Numbered from the stretch's first letter, positions 44,181-57,610 are shown. The stretch is 64,000 bases of DNA from Enchytraeus crypticus (GCA_905160935.1 CAJHZI010000424.1:62001-126000), one strand, 5' to 3'. Notes: generated from the letters alone by a model not told the origin. A program made the numbers and translations.

Positions 44181-45840
44181 AAATACAAAAATTTTAAATT
44201 AAAATTTAAGGCCTTCTTTTATAGTTTTTCTAATAGAAATTTCATCTATTTTGAAATTATTGCTTTTAACTAAAGAAAAACTAATTATTCAACTAGGCCT
44301 ATTAACAGTTTGACTAACAGATCATACCATAAGATCAAACTAACATAGGTGCAAGACGTTCCCATGAAATTTATTTAACATAAGATTATAAAGCCTACAG
44401 TTAATTAAAAATAATTTAACATTTAAAATAACAAAACAGACAAAATTTTGAGACTCTGCTAATCATGCAGCTTTGCAGAATAAGTAAAATTACATAAAAT
44501 TACATAAAAAACGTAATCTATTGAATTTAACTCGAATTCGCGCACAATGTCATGCTCAAATTGTTATTACAATACAGAATAGGCCTACATACATTGGTCT
44601 ATTGATTTTACTGACACTAATAACTGTACAACTGACGTGTAGAATACATAACTAAAATAAACAACATAATATAATAAAATAATATACATAAATATTAGAA
44701 ACCGATCACTGATTAAAAGCACTGGTATTTTCGAACAAAGATTTGAGCACTTGTAGGCCTAATTTATTACAAAAATGAAAGTAGTTATGAATTACACAAA
44801 TAGAAAAAAGAAATCACAATTAGATTATTATATAAGATCGAGATCTTCCAATATATGCACTGAAACGTACACAAAAAGCAAATTTTTGTAAAGAAAAAGT
44901 AAGAAAAAGTACAATTATTTTTGCATTCAATGTTTCGGAAAAGAATTAAGCCTACTTCTGTCTTTACGGACAGAACATGTAGTTCTGTCCGTAAAGGCAG
45001 ATCACTGATTAAGTTAATACAGGTTAATACATGTAGACATGTTAACACCAACTACATGTCAATACATGTAGCTAATAATTAATACTCATTCAGTCGGAAA
45101 TATCCTGTGTCTGCCTCTTCCCATCTTCATGCGAAACCGAACAAATAAAATCTTGCTTAATGTTATTTATGTTTAATGTTATTCATGTACAAAAATTTGC
45201 ATCAAGAAATACCCTTCAAAAACATTATTTTCTAATGCAACAAAGATATTATTTTTCTGACTACGAGTAGCCTGCTAAGTACGTCGAATATAAGTTCTGC
45301 AAATAAAATTTTTATATTCCGCTTCATTATGTTGTGAGTATTAACATAATTCACATAACACATTAAAAATCACTAGCAATACTTATTTAAATATCATTAA
45401 ATGAGAACAAATCGAGATTTGGGGGCACTGCCCTGGCATCGTATATGGTGCCGTCGCCTATGTATATACTGTATAAATTATAAATGCACAAAAATGTGCA
45501 TTATATTATAGGCAAACATGTCTATAAGCTTATGTGTAGGCAATATTACTGTAATTATTCTGGCCCCGCTTGTTTCTTCAGTACTAACTGAATTTGACAA
45601 CATCATGATCTTCTGTTGTTGTTTGCACAGTTTAGATCTTTATCGTTGGAGTGTACATCAGCGAAGTTGGGGAACAAATAACAAAACAATTTTAGCCGTA
45701 AATCCTCTAATTTAAGAGGGCACTAGGTTTATTTACATATAAGATGTCAGTGCTTCTCACAGCCGCCAGAAATAATTACTTGAAGAAGAAAGATGAGAAA
45801 CTGAAGAAGAAAAAGAAAGCCAGGTTTACCCTCTCCCACT
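44181..45840. other. No recognised gene
   Basis: AT-rich. An inverted pair 'ctgtctttacggacagaaca' / 'gttctgtccgtaaaggcag' lies at 44956-45000 (stem of about 15 bp), followed by several 'tacatgta' motifs. At 45418-45460 'ttgggggcactgcc' may be a DNA-transposon end. No exon is supported. Confidence 0.4.
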
Positions 45841-45846
45841 CTCTTC

Positions 45847-45928
<82 letters not shown>

Positions 45929-45952
45929 GTATAGAATATAATATAATATATA

Positions 45953-46001
<49 letters not shown>

Positions 46002-46060
46002 CTACATATGTGTTTATATACATGTATATACATTTATATAAATTATATACATTATATGTA

Positions 46061-46100
<40 letters not shown>

Positions 46101-46366
46101 CATATATATATACATATATAAATATATATATATATGTATATGTATACTGTATATAATATAAAATATGTTTATATATATATATATAAGTTAATATATATAT
46201 ATATAAGTTAAAAATTTGTTTAATATTATTATAAAATTATTAAGTGTACAAGTTTTAAATTAGTCCTATATAATATAGTGATTGTAAGCTTGAAGAACTT
46301 ATTTTTGTAGGCCTATATAATAATAATAATAACAGTAATAATATTAATAATAATAATAATAATAAT
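45841..46366. repeat. (TC)n, long (TA)n field and (AAT)n
   Basis: TC tract at 45858-45889, TA-rich tracts from 45889 to about 46205, then (AAT)n at 46318-46366. The AAT tract adjoins the 5' end of the R2-type element. Confidence 0.93.
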
Positions 46367-49300
46367 TCGCTAGAGGCGCTCGAGGTGGTTAGTTTGTTTA
46401 CGCACACCTGTGTTTTTCTTTAGCACTTTTTATCGTTTTTCTTCACTTCTGCTAATTTTTTCACTTTGTCTTTTGTCATACTGCTTTTATATATATCCCT
46501 GTACGCCCAGGCCCTTTTATTTCTATTCTTTTGTGCGCATTCGGCTTATTTTACCTTTTATTAAATCTGCATTATGCTTTAGTTTTCACCTGCATTGGAC
46601 TATTGGACTGCAGCTATTTGCAGTAGTGTTCCAGTTGTAATTCTTTTATCTCTCGCTTGCTATGCCGTGTTTGCCACATGCCTGCCAGACAGACTTGGCC
46701 ACTGTCTCAGACTGCCAACAAGAAAACTGGCATCTGTTCGGTGTGCCTAGCTCAACGTCAGCTTCATTCGGGAGACGGAAAGGTCCATCTTCATGGCCCA
46801 TTGGATAATCGGTGCCCGGGTTCCAACCAACCTCCCTTGCAGATCTCCGCACAGGCGGCAGCTTCGCAACCAGGTCTTGCAGTTTCTGATATAAGGAATA
46901 GGATCAGGAATCGGAGCTGCGACTCTGGTTCGGCTAGACAGAGTTCTCCTCCCACTGCTGCTCCCAATTCTGCTATCTTATCTCGCAATTCATTTTCTTC
47001 TCAGCCGCTCATTCTTGAACATCCCTGCTTGTCGCGACCAACAATAAAACACATTCCCAAATCAGCCAGATCTGCTTGTTCAGCAGCCTTGATTGATGCC
47101 TTGCGTAAGATCGAAAGCGATCCCTCAGTTTTATATCATACTGGTCAGATTTGTTGCTTTTCGCATCTTCGGTTTTGCAAGTCCCTGCTCGCACAGGTAA
47201 AAGGCATAATCTAAGCTCTTTAATTAAGAAAAGGTTGGAGGGCCTAGGTACTGGTGCTCCCAGTGAGCCGGTCGTAGAAAGAATTAAAAGAGCTCATCGT
47301 TCTCATGACTCCCGTGCCTCAGCAGTCAGGTCCAAAATGGAAGATGGAAATGTTTCGGCAGCTGTGCGCATCCTCTGTTCAGACGAAAGCCCAGCGCAAT
47401 GCAGTTTAAACACTTTCAATATCCTGAAGGCCAAGCACCCACCCGCAGCTAGTAGCAGTATAATGGCACCCCTTCCGGACTCAATGGAGACTCCGCCCAT
47501 TCAAGTCTCAGAGCAGGATGTTGTCAAAGCTGTACGTAGCTTTCCAGCAGGCTCAGCAGGTGGTCCTGATGGCCTTCGCCCTCAGCATCTTCTGGAGCTT
47601 GTGACTTGTAGAGAGTCGGCTGGGACATTTTTGACCGCTTTGACTTCTTTCGTGAATCTCCTTCTTAGAGGTGTTTGCCCCCCTGAGGTCCAACCGGTGC
47701 TGTTTGGTGGTAAACTCTTCGCACTCAATAAGAAATCTGGCGGCATTCGCCCCATTGCAGTGGGTTACACTTGGCGTCGTTTAGCCGCTAAATGCGCAAA
47801 TCGCTATGCAGTGTCTGCTCTCAGCGATTACTTGAGCCCAATTCAACTTGGAGCTGGTATTCCAGGTGGCTGTGAGGCAGCTGTTCACGCTACTCGCCGT
47901 TTCGCTGAGTCAATGCCAGCTGATCACTTCGTGGTAAAGCTAGACTTCTGTAATGCTTTTAATTGCTTGAGTAGATCACGAATGCTCAGCGAAATACATC
48001 ACAGGATACCAGAGCTGTATAGTTTCTGCCATCTAGCTTACTCAAGCCCTTCGTGGTTGAAGTTCGGAGACTGGTGCATTGAGTCACAGGAAGGAGTCCA
48101 ACAAGGGGATCCCTTAGGGCCCATGCTGTTTTGCTTGACTATTCACCCTCTCCTTACTTCTCTCTCTAGCGATCTCACGGTGGGATACCTAGATGACATT
48201 ACTCTAGGTGGTTGCGAGTCGTCGATTGCAAATGATGTACAGACTATCATCGACAGAGGCCAAGAATTTGGGCTTCAGTTGAATCGTACCAAGTGCGAAG
48301 TCATATCATCAATTTGAAAATCTCCGGGCAACTCAGTTTTGTCATCATTTGAGCCAATGTGCCTATCCCAATGTACCTTAGTTCTCTACTCGGAGCGCCA
48401 CTCTCTGGAGAAGAAGCTACTACCACCGCTTTATCCAGTCGCCTGGAGGATCTCAAACGCACAGCATCGCGCTTGAAGTCGCTAGCCGCTCATGATGCTT
48501 TAACAATCCTTCGCTTTTCTTTAAGTGCACCTAAACTTATGCACGTTCTGCGCTCTAGTCCGAGCTTCTCTAATCCGCGGCTTTTAGACTACGACGAGGC
48601 TCTTAGGCAATGCTTGTGCGCCGTTATCAACGCAGATTTGTCTGTTTTGCAGTGGCAGCAAGCCAGTCTACCGGTGAGCATGGGTGGTCTTGGAATTCGT
48701 CTTGTTTCCCATATCGCGCCTTCAGCCTTTTTGGCATCAGCGATGGGAACGAGGCAGTTGCAAGACGCCATCCTTCATAAGTGCTCCCTTTCTGCCGATA
48801 GTTCCATTGACGTTGCGTTGTCAGTTTGGTCCAAAAGCCTCACCTCCAGTGCTCCACCTTCTACCTCAGTCAGTAGCCAGAATCCCGTCCAATGCAGTAG
48901 ACAGAGCACGACTCCTAGCTGTATCAACCAAAAGAAGCAGCGACTGGCTTCACGCTCTCCCTGTTGCTTCTTGTGGGCTATTTTTAGACAATGAGGCGAT
49001 TCGAGTAGCTGTTAGTTTCCGTTTAGGGGCGAAAACTTGCGAGTCCTCACATGTGCCCCTGCGGTCATGAAGTCGACGCTTTAGGTCTCCACTGCCTCTC
49101 CTGCAAACGAAGCTCAGGTAGAATGTCTCGCCATCACAATTTAAATGAATTAATATGGCGAGCACTTTCAGAGCAGGCATCCCTTCCTCTAAGAAACCAA
49201 GTGGGTTGTCCAGATCAGACGGCAAGCGTCCGGACGGCATGACTTTAGTGCCCTGGTGCAACGGTAAATGTGCCGTTTGGGACGTCACGGTCATTGACAC

Positions 49301-49690
49301 TATGGCAAACTCCTACCTGAATACGACTTTAGTCACAGCCGGTGGTGCTGCTGTTCATGCCGCCTCTAGGAAGTTGGATAAATACATGATCTGTCCTTAG
49401 GATATGAAGTTGTTCCGGTGGCTATTGAAACCATGGGCCCGATGAATCCCGAAGGAGTTGACTTTATTAATGGCATAGGTAGACTTATTGCAGAGCAAAC
49501 AGGCGATAAGCGAGAGACATCTTTTCTTTGGCAAAGGCTTTCCATGACTTTGCAAAGATTAAATAGAGTCTGTTTCAACAATTCTTTTAAGCCGATTGAT
49601 GACCTCGAGTAGCCGGGCGGCGATTCAGCACGTATTGCTCGAATCGTTTTTATCAAACTCCAGGTTCTTTACACCGGGGTAAAAAATAAA
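46367..49690 (+). mobile_element. R2-type LINE with restriction-like endonuclease, decayed
   Basis: Order seen: a zinc-finger-like N-terminus (46657-47214: 'GICSVCLAQRQLH', 'GKVHLHGPLDNRCPGS'); reverse transcriptase (47151-48317) with 'FPAGSAGGPDGLRPQHLLEL', motif A 'VVKLDFCNAFN', motif B 'GVQQGDPLGPMLF' and motif C 'YLDDITLGG'; a thumb/linker (48359-48994 and an overlapping frame to 49070); a Cys-His knuckle 'CPCGHEVDALGLHCLSC'; a PD-(D/E)XK-like nuclease 'GKRPDGMTLVPW' and 'WDVTVID' (49155-49400); and a C-terminal frame 49418-49612. At least five frame changes or stops separate these, so it is inactive, although the polymerase core is uninterrupted. GC is higher than the surroundings. One chain with a C-terminal nuclease is the R2/R4/NeSL-type plan. 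AAT/TAA repeats border both ends, recalling the microsatellite target of Dong (R4 clade); the exact clade is not resolved. Confidence 0.88.
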
Positions 49691-50083
<393 letters not shown>

Positions 50084-50226
50084 TTCTGGCTGGAGCCAGT
50101 GGCAATGTCGCTAAGATACTCGAGCGCGGATCAGAATGTGCGGGGTTCAAATCCTGGGCTCGCCCGTCACTGAAATCGCTTTCGAGTGAGGAAACTGATG
50201 TTAACACTAGCTTTACCAGCTTTTAC
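50084..50226 (+). mobile_element. SINE-A
   Basis: 'tctggctggagccagtggca', 'gatcagaatgtgcggggttc', 'aaatcctgggctcgcccgtc' and 'gtgaggaaactgatgttaac' are all present. Inserted in the AAT/ATT field; AAT units resume after it. Confidence 0.9.
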
Positions 50227-50289
50227 AAATAATAATAATAATACGTAATGATATGATCAACCATGCTGATATCTATCACAATTAATATC

Positions 50290-50490
50290 ACATGAATAGA
50301 CGATTAGGCAATTTGGTTCATTCTCCGTGTAACCAATTCTGTGAATGTCCGAGATTATATTCTCACATCAGAGTGGCCGAGAATATCGAACCCACAAGAG
50401 TTCAATTTAGCTCAGGATCTGCCATTTTAAACTTCATGACGTTATCTGAAGTCTCTAATCATTGCGCTATTGAGACATTCAGTATTGAAA
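50290..50490 (-). repeat. Possible tRNA-derived SINE relic
   Basis: On the minus strand 'tagcgcaatgattagagact' is box-A-like and 'tgtgggttcgatattctcgg' box-B-like. Spacing is wider than in a tRNA. A single copy. Confidence 0.35.
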
Positions 50491-51595
50491 AACATGGTCA
50501 TTAGACAATTTCATCCGTACTTATTGTTTATCGATAGTATGCAGGCACTGGATTGTCTGTAGAATACATTTTGTTGGTAACATGCTAATTTTCTATTGGT
50601 ATTGACAGCATTTCTATAGTAAACTTCTCTGTAGATACTAGATAGCGTAAGTATCTGTCGAATGCATATATGTCACTGGAAACTAATGCGTCAATACTAT
50701 CCTTCTCTGTAAGTAGCGTATTTTTTTTGTAAGTGGCATGCTTGTCAGTCAGTGGCATGCATGCATGCATACTTGTTGTCTGTTAGTGGTATATTGTCTG
50801 CTGTCAGTGGTATGCTTGTTTGTCAATAATATTCTTGTCAGTCTTACTTAGACTATAAATCATATATCTAATATATAATCATAAATGAATCTTAAAATTC
50901 CAGATTCTCAAATTGCAAATAAAAAAATCATATCAGTGCAATTTTTAAGGGGAGTAGTGAATAGCGACTGAGTCTTCAGAATTCAATTGAAAGCTCTCGA
51001 CTTGCCTTCATGAGATTCTCTATTGTTGAGACTCTGCGGGCTCTTAATGATCGAGCTAACCTAACGCCGGGATCGATGTCGATAATTTAGAAAAGTTCGA
51101 TACTACGCTCAGCAAGCAGAGACTTGCTCTGATCAATATCTCCAGCAGAGGCAACAATACGTGTAAATCATCTAACTTGTTTTAGATTTCCCGGGATGAA
51201 GGCTTCAAACTTTACATTCATTTTCCTATCCTTGTTAAGCATGGCAAACTTCTTATCGAGGGCTATAGCATTTAAAGAATCAAAGAATTGAGTCTAAGGT
51301 TAATCACAAATTCTCACCAAACTACGCAGGAGGGAAGAATAGGGCCATATTGCAACTATCTTTAAAGAAACACATGGAGTTAATCTTTTACTTCGCGCTA
51401 TCCTCCTTAACCATAATATCTTTCTATTAAACTTTATTCTCATCTCCTTTTCCATCAAATAATCGCTGATAGTATTCAGAATTTCAGATATACATGTACA
51501 TTTTGTTTAACTGTGCAGTCCTGTAGCAAAGTGAAAACATGCTTACAGTTGACATGTTTATCAATATCTTCGGTATGTCTGCAAATTTCTTAGCT
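50491..51595. other. No recognised gene
   Basis: Around 50580-50850, 'gtcagtgg.atgcttgt'-like phrases recur a few times (weak tandem repeat, with 'atgcatgcatgcat' at 50757-50770). Otherwise unique and AT-rich. Confidence 0.45.
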
Positions 51596-51880
51596 CCCAA
51601 AATCTAAACTGAGTTCGTGCTTTTTGGGGCGCCCATTGCAACAAATACTCAACTTAAAAAAGTCTCCCCTTCCTTTATCCTCAAATTACTTTTTGTTTCT
51701 TCTGTAAATCATCTTGGTGTTGTCCTTGACCAACATCTGGCCTTCCGCGAACATACATATGTATAATCAAAATCTAACAAGTTTCCTTCATGTCCGAGAT
51801 TTGCGTCGTCTTCGACAATATCCCACTCTTGAAACATATGCTAGGATTGGTGCAGCTCCCATAGAAAACAGAAGCTTCTT
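51596..51880 (+). mobile_element. CR1/L2-like LINE fragment
   Basis: 'catcttggtgttgtccttga' and 'ccaacatctggccttccgcg' encode 'HLGVVLDQHLAFREH', the counterpart of 'NLGAILDKHLTFHEH' at 56.3 kb. 'ttccttcatgtccgagattt' then matches 'FHIRDLRR'. Diverged and broken. Confidence 0.75.
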
Positions 51881-52763
51881 GAAATTGGGCGGGCAATGGC
51901 GTGGTCTCCATCTCATCGGCTATTCTTAAATTTAGTATTTTAAATCAACTGTCCCGAATATACCCGAACATGAAATAATTGGTATTTCGTCAAAAGCAAC
52001 ACTATATGGGACTCTAGGTTTTACTTACATTCCTTGATCATCTGCAAATTTTATATCTTTTAACAATTTTCCGCCTACTTTTATTCCTTCTTCGGTTCTT
52101 CCATGTCTTTCATGGCTTCCCCATCATTGCCTCAGCGTAAATGTTAAACAGCAGCGGCGAAATGCTGCAACCTTGTCTTACTCCACGTCCTATTTCACCT
52201 TCTTCTGAGTATTCTTGTTGAATTTTGATTACTGCTCTTTGGTTCATGTTCATGTACAATCCTATTCTTTTCAGGATATTCAACATCGTTGTCCAATGAA
52301 TCCTGTCAAAGGCCTTCTCAAGTCCACAAAAACATATAAAGATGTCATTTCCATATTCTAAGCTTCTTTCGCAAAGAACCCGCATTAACCCCATTGCTCC
52401 TCTTGCACTGCATCCTTTCCTAAAACCAAATTGTGTCTTGTTAAATATAAGATCCGACTGAAGGCGATTACTTATCTTTAATAAGATCTTCGATGCATGA
52501 GGCATTAAGCTGACTGTTCTGTAATCCGAACACTCCACAGCATTGGCTTTTTTGGGAATTGGGATCATCACTGACTTTGTAAAGTCGTCTGGCCAAATAC
52601 ATGTATTGTAACTTCTACACATGACTCCGCTAACTTATTGAGTGTTTCTCCTTCCAACATTTTCAAGAACTCTGCTGGGATATCATCCATTCCGGCTGTC
52701 TTCCCTTTCTTCATGCTGGTAATTGACGAATACATTTTCTCCTTTATTTTATCGGGGCCCTCT

Positions 52764-53058
52764 TACTGGAAGGCGATATGGCGTAACGGTTAGAGCGTTA
52801 GTCTCGGCTACAAGTGGCCTGGTTTCAAAGCCCAGGCCAGTCAAGTAATGATGAAATTCCCCTTGGGCACATGGAAGGTCAATCTTGTATCGGAGATTGA
52901 TGCCGCTTGACGCTATCAATAGCAAAGATATGATTAACCATGAAAAGGATTAACAATAACCTGCCAGGAACCTGTAAAGTGGTCTCGAAGACCAGACACC
53001 GGCCATGACACTGCTATAGAAATTGTCGGAGGCTATTATTAGTATTACTATTATTATG
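52764..53058 (+). mobile_element. tRNA-derived SINE (type E) inside LINE-R
   Basis: Box A region 'atggcgtaacggttagagcg', box B region 'cctggtttcaaagcccaggc', then a body ('gaaattccccttgggcacat', 'gtggtctcgaagaccagaca') and a (TTA)n-like tail. LINE-R reads through on either side ('ggggccctctta' before, 'taactatcgtattctat' after). Unrelated in sequence to SINE-A and SINE-B. Confidence 0.8.
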
Positions 53059-53306
53059 ATAACTATCGTATTCTATTAAATTTACTTCTTCGAGATTAGA
53101 ATCCACTTGAACTGGCTTCCCAGCCTTATAATACAATTCCTCTACACATTCTCTCCATCCTTCTTTTATTTCTTCCAGCTCTGTCGTCAATTCACCATCT
53201 TTATCCATTATACTAATGTTCCCTGCATCTCCTTTCTTTCACTTATCGGTTCTTGTCAATATCCTGACTTACTGGTGCAGTAGATCCGATCTCCCTCTTC
53301 CATCAT

Positions 53307-53847
53307 TGTCAAGGTGGATTCGATATATATTAGTATGTATTTAGTATGTATTTGTACTTGTAATTGTATTCCTAGTAAAGTATCTAATAATACTGCTCGA
53401 TAAGTAAAGATTTAAAGTATTGAGTTTTATTAAAGTGAGATCCTAGACGGTAGCTAAGCTAGGGCAAGTGGCCAATGAGGGCAAGCCTAAACAGGAAGTG
53501 GAGAGAGATCCAAGATGGAAGCGTAGCAACACGGACGTAAAACGTGCCAAGTTGAAAAGAGATTTAGGAGATTTTAAGAATCTCAAGAGTAGACGAATTG
53601 AGAGCAGTTCGAAGGGTTCGGGTATTCGAACTATTTGTAGTCCATCGAACAGTCGATGTGGAGAGAGCGATCGGTAGACGATCGAAGAGGGAATAGAGTT
53701 CCATCGAAATATTCTAACCTAGGAATAATATTAGAAGGTATCCTAGTAGGCGAATAGTCGAGAGAAAGTTAAGTAAAGAGTAGGAATTTATGCTAGAGAG
53801 CGTATTAGTAATTTGTATGTCAAAAGTAATTGTATGTAATATATATG

Positions 53848-53882
<35 letters not shown>

Positions 53883-54254
53883 ATATAATATATATATATA
53901 TATAATACTTGCTTTGGCGATGTATTTAAAGTGAACTGTAATTAGATAGAAAGTATAATTTAAAGTTATTCTAATTTCGCGTACACGTGTTATTTGAAAT
54001 CGTTTTAGTTTTAGTTCTACTATATATCTGTGTATTATTTTATTTCTTTTCGTATTAAATTAATATTTAATTTAATACAGTCATTGAAATTATCAATCGT
54101 AAAGTAAGATATCTAGCTTCAGTCAAATCGAGGACAGGTAAAAATTCCAAAATAATTACTAGAGGCAGTTTATTAGGGATTTGAATCCTGGACTATTTGA
54201 TGTCAGGTCCTCATTTTACCTCAGATTAAAAATTGTAGAATCAGGTTCCTGACA
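53307..54254. mobile_element. Solo LTR of an LTR retrotransposon
   Basis: A 948-bp insert starting TGTCAAGG and ending CCTGACA, the TG...CA inverted ends of an LTR. It is flanked by a perfect five-base duplication ATCAT (53302-53306 and 54255-54259), and LINE-R continues exactly on both sides. No internal protein region is present, so it is a fossil solo LTR. It is younger than the host LINE copy. Family not assigned (Gypsy, Copia and Bel/Pao remain possible). A (TA)n tract lies near 53845-53905. Confidence 0.82.
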
Positions 54255-55370
54255 ATCATATTCTGTTAAATCCTCATATTTGTACTTAACCAATGATCTT
54301 TGCTTTGTCTGTAATTCTTCTAAGCGCATTGTTTAAGCTTCTATATTTCCTTTAGCCATGACTTTTCCATTTCCTCCTTTCATCCATTTTGTCTAGCATC
54401 TCACTTTTGATTCAAGCTGTTTTAGCAGTTCTTGGTTTAAGAAAGGCATGTACTTCATTAGAACCTATATATTAATAACCTCTTTTAACATAGCACCATT
54501 TCTCATTTACTCCTCCTCTTTGGTCGTCCTTCATTCTCTTAACTTCTCTTTCCACTACTTCCTGAACTGACTTATTTTCCCCTTCAAACCGTTCATATTA
54601 CATCTGTCATTACTGCTCTTCTCAAGTACGTTTTTCTGCTGTAGCCCAACTTTTGCCATTTTTGTCATTTGATTATGGTCTGGTTTAATGTCCGCTCCCG
54701 GATAAGTCCTTTAATTCTTCACGCAATTCCTGTACCGTTGTTTGATCAGAACATATTAATCTACCTGGTATCTTCCCTCGCTTCCGGTGCTTCCTGGTTT
54801 CTTCCATGTGAAGCGCCTTCTCTTTGCATGTTTGAACCAAGTGTTTGTCATCACTAATCTCATTCTATTGCAGAAATAAACCAATTTCTGGCGTCCCTCA
54901 TTTCTTTTTCCTAAACCAAATTCCCAAATTTCATTTCCTTCTCTTCCACCGCATTTCAATCCCCCATTACTTGTCTTATCATTTGATCTGTGGCTTTTCC
55001 CCCTGTAAACAATCCTTTGATTTTTCATACATCGCTTCAATCACCTCAACCTCTGAGGCTGACTTAGGCAGGTATACTTGGATAATCACTAAGTCTACTG
55101 GATCCGCTTTCATCCGCACTCGTCTTAGTCTGTCACTGCACTGAAGAACTACTAGAGTACATAGAAACTATTTTAAAATCATATTGCGTTACCAATATGC
55201 GTGCCAAAATGTATCGTTTTGTTTTACTAGTGAATTATGACGTCCTATAATACTTAATGTTGAAAGGTATTGAATGGTAGGCCTATTAAGCTAGTAGACC
55301 TACACGCTCTATTATACTGCAATGCTATTGGCTTCTGCAGTTTGCTCCAGGCTATATATACATACCTACT

Positions 55371-55432
<62 letters not shown>
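55371..55432. repeat. (CA)n-(TA)n microsatellite
   Basis: A (CA)n tract followed by (TA)n, adjoining the truncated 5' end of the CR1/L2-like LINE. Confidence 0.93.
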
Positions 55433-55433
<1 letters not shown>

Positions 55434-55443
55434 TTAGTGTGAC

Positions 55444-57135
55444 TTGGACCCTATCCCAACCTCTCTTTTAAAGAAGTGTATTCACATACTTGCTCCTGTA
55501 TTAACATTGATTGTTAATCTCTCTCTCTCTCTCTCTCTACTGGCATATTTCCTTGCGCTTTTAAGCTTGCAGTTATTACTCCATTGCTTAAAAAGCCCAC
55601 ACTGGATAAGGAATCATTGTCGAATTACAGGCCTATATCTAATCTGTCATACATATCTAAACTCACTGAAAGAATTGTTCTTCAGAGGCTTTCTACTCAT
55701 CTCTCTTACAATGATCTATTTAATAAGCATCAAGCTGCTTATACTAAGCATCGTTCAACTGAAACGGTGCTTCTATCTGTGTGCAATTCTATTGTTAATG
55801 CCATGTGCACACAACGCTTAACTGGATTTTGTATGCTTCGGCCGCTTTTGATACCATTGATCACAATATTCTTCTGGAACGTCTTTCTTCCTGGTTCAGT
55901 ATTCGTGAAATTGTTCTTGATTGGTTTTCCTCCTATCTGACGGATCGTTCTTTTAGTCTGAAAGTGATGGAGTACATCTCTTTACCTTCCCACTTAAAGT
56001 ATGGTGTGCCTTAAGGTTCCGTTCTTGGTCCTATCCTTTTCAACCTATATACAAAACCCTTAAGCTCACTGATCTCTTCTCATTCTATTGATAATGAACT
56101 ATATGCTGATGACACTCAAATGTACACTTGTTTCACCCCTAACTCCTACTCTGATGCTGAAACCCTCCTGCAACAAAGTTTTCAGTCTGTATCCTCTTGG
56201 ATATCTGCTAATTTTTTGGCATTTAATCCATCTAAGACTGAATTTTTGTTGGTCGGGACACCTCAACAGCTTCTGAAGCTTAATGGGAAAACTCTTTCGT
56301 TATCTTCGGATATTACCTGTTTCTTCTGTGAGAAATCTCGGTGCTATCCTTGATAAACACCTAACCTTCCACGAACACATAACTAAAACTTCACAAGCAT
56401 GTTTCTTTCATATCCGAGATCTTCGTCGAATCCGTCCATATTTGTCACGTGAGACAGCTGCTACAATTGTGCAATCTAAATTGGACTACTGCAATTCCAT
56501 ATTTTTAAATCTCACTGGCTGTGAGATTGATCGATTGCAGTTTGTTCAGAATTCTCTTGCGCGAGCAACTTTTTGTAGTTTCAAGTACTCACATGCTACG
56601 CCCATTTTAAGGTCTTTGCATTGGCTAAAGATTAAAGAGCGAATCATTTACAAAACGGCTTCGTTAACCTATAAGTCCATCACCATCCCTGGACAAACTT
56701 GTATGTCTCACTTGATTAAAGTTATGCAGACTGCTGTTACTCGGTCTTCTAAATTAATTACTCTTGTGAGACCTAGCTTACCTTCGCGCTCTAAGCTATC
56801 TAATCGTTCTTTCCAGCATGCTGCACTGCAGATCTGGAATTCTCTTCCTTCTAATCTTCGGAAATCTTCATTTGAAGCACATCGGCCTTTGCTTTCCTAT
56901 GATCAATTCCATAAGCAGTTTAAGACCTATCTTTTCCATCTCTCTTTTCCATCCAGTGTCCATGAGCTGCGCCTAAACCTCCTTTTCTTTAATTCCCTGT
57001 ACTTTGGACTGATTATCTGGATTTTGGAATTTGCACCGTTTTGGACCATCTTTTTGCTCGCCGGCTTGATTTTGTCTCAATAGTGCTCGATGCTGTCATT
57101 GATGACGGTAGCACTTTAATTCTTATTATATATAT
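55444..57135 (+). mobile_element. CR1/L2-like LINE, reverse transcriptase to 3' end
   Basis: Encodes 'DPIPTSLLKKCIHILAPVLT' (55444 on), 'LSNYRPISNLSYISKLTERI' and 'HQAAYTKHRSTETVLLSV' (55584 on), motif A remnant 'AAFDTIDHNILLERL' (55837 on), motif B 'GSVLGPILFNLYT' after a stop, 'YADDTQMYTC' (56103 on, YADD intact), 'VRNLGAILDKHLTFHEHI' (56327 on), then a good C-terminal frame to 57080 with 'LHWLKIKERIIYKTASLTYK' and 'ALQIWNSLPSNLRKS'. A (TC)n tract at 55520-55538 interrupts the start. At least four frame changes or stops; inactive. The 3' end ('tgctcgatgctgtcattgat') recurs alone at 0.3, 13.2, 37.7 and 57.4 kb. Confidence 0.92.
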
Positions 57136-57414
57136 ATACTGTATATATATATATATATATACACATATACATATTACCTTCACTAATCTTATTGCTTCTT
57201 CCATACTATACTACATGTCTGTTGTCGGTGCTAAACTCTAGTGATTGCACGATTTGACATTTACTAAATTGACATTTGTCCCATCTTAAAGCTCTATTTT
57301 ACTGTATTGTATCAGATTAAAACATTGCAGTGTATTTTATTGTATTATATTATACTTATCATATTATAGAGTACTGTTCTCTGTTCAGTACTCAGTTGTG
57401 CTGCACATAACATA

Positions 57415-57525
57415 ATTACAATTAGAGTGCTCTAGTCATCAATCACATGATCGAGCACTATTGAGACAAATCCAAGCCGGCGAGCAAAAAGAAAGTCCAA
57501 AAACTGTACAAAAAACGGTGCACGG
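57415..57525 (-). repeat. CR1/L2-like LINE, isolated 3' tail
   Basis: 'agagtgctctagtcatcaat', 'gatcgagcactattgagaca', 'aatccaagccggcgagcaaa' and 'aaaaacggtgcac' are the reverse complement of 57.04-57.11 kb. Together they form an inverted pair about 300 bases apart. Confidence 0.88.
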
Positions 57526-57610
57526 TACTGCATTTAACCGCACGGCATAATGCTATAATTATTACGGCAATGAACTGCAGTGTATTGCATTGAGTTGTAT
57601 TATATCGCAG

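Larger units (their letters stand above)
52030..55145 (-). mobile_element. LINE-R, the longest copy, carrying a SINE and a solo LTR
   Basis: Minus-strand order from 55145 down: an APE-type endonuclease part (55040-54756: 'FGLGKRNEGRQKLVYFCNRM', 'NTWFKHAKRRRFTWKKPGS', the RTE/BovB wording); a linker; 'MDKDGELTTELEEIKEGWRE' (53208 on); reverse transcriptase (52622-52110: 'IPIPKKANAVECSDYRTVSL', 'TQFGFRKGCSARGAMGLMRV', 'GLEKAFDRIHWTTMLNILKR', 'GVRQGCSISPLLFNIYAEA'). The start of the endonuclease and everything past motif B are missing. Two insertions (52764-53058 and 53307-54254) and several frame breaks make it dead. It shows that the family encodes endonuclease then reverse transcriptase. Confidence 0.9.

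Noticed and set aside
47151-49612. A host reverse-transcriptase-derived gene
   Set aside because: The polymerase frame is long, but stops and frame changes on both sides, and the complete R2-type domain order, show a decayed retrotransposon.
53468-53677. A 69-residue basic open frame
   Set aside because: Lies wholly inside the solo LTR; no family match and no splice partner.
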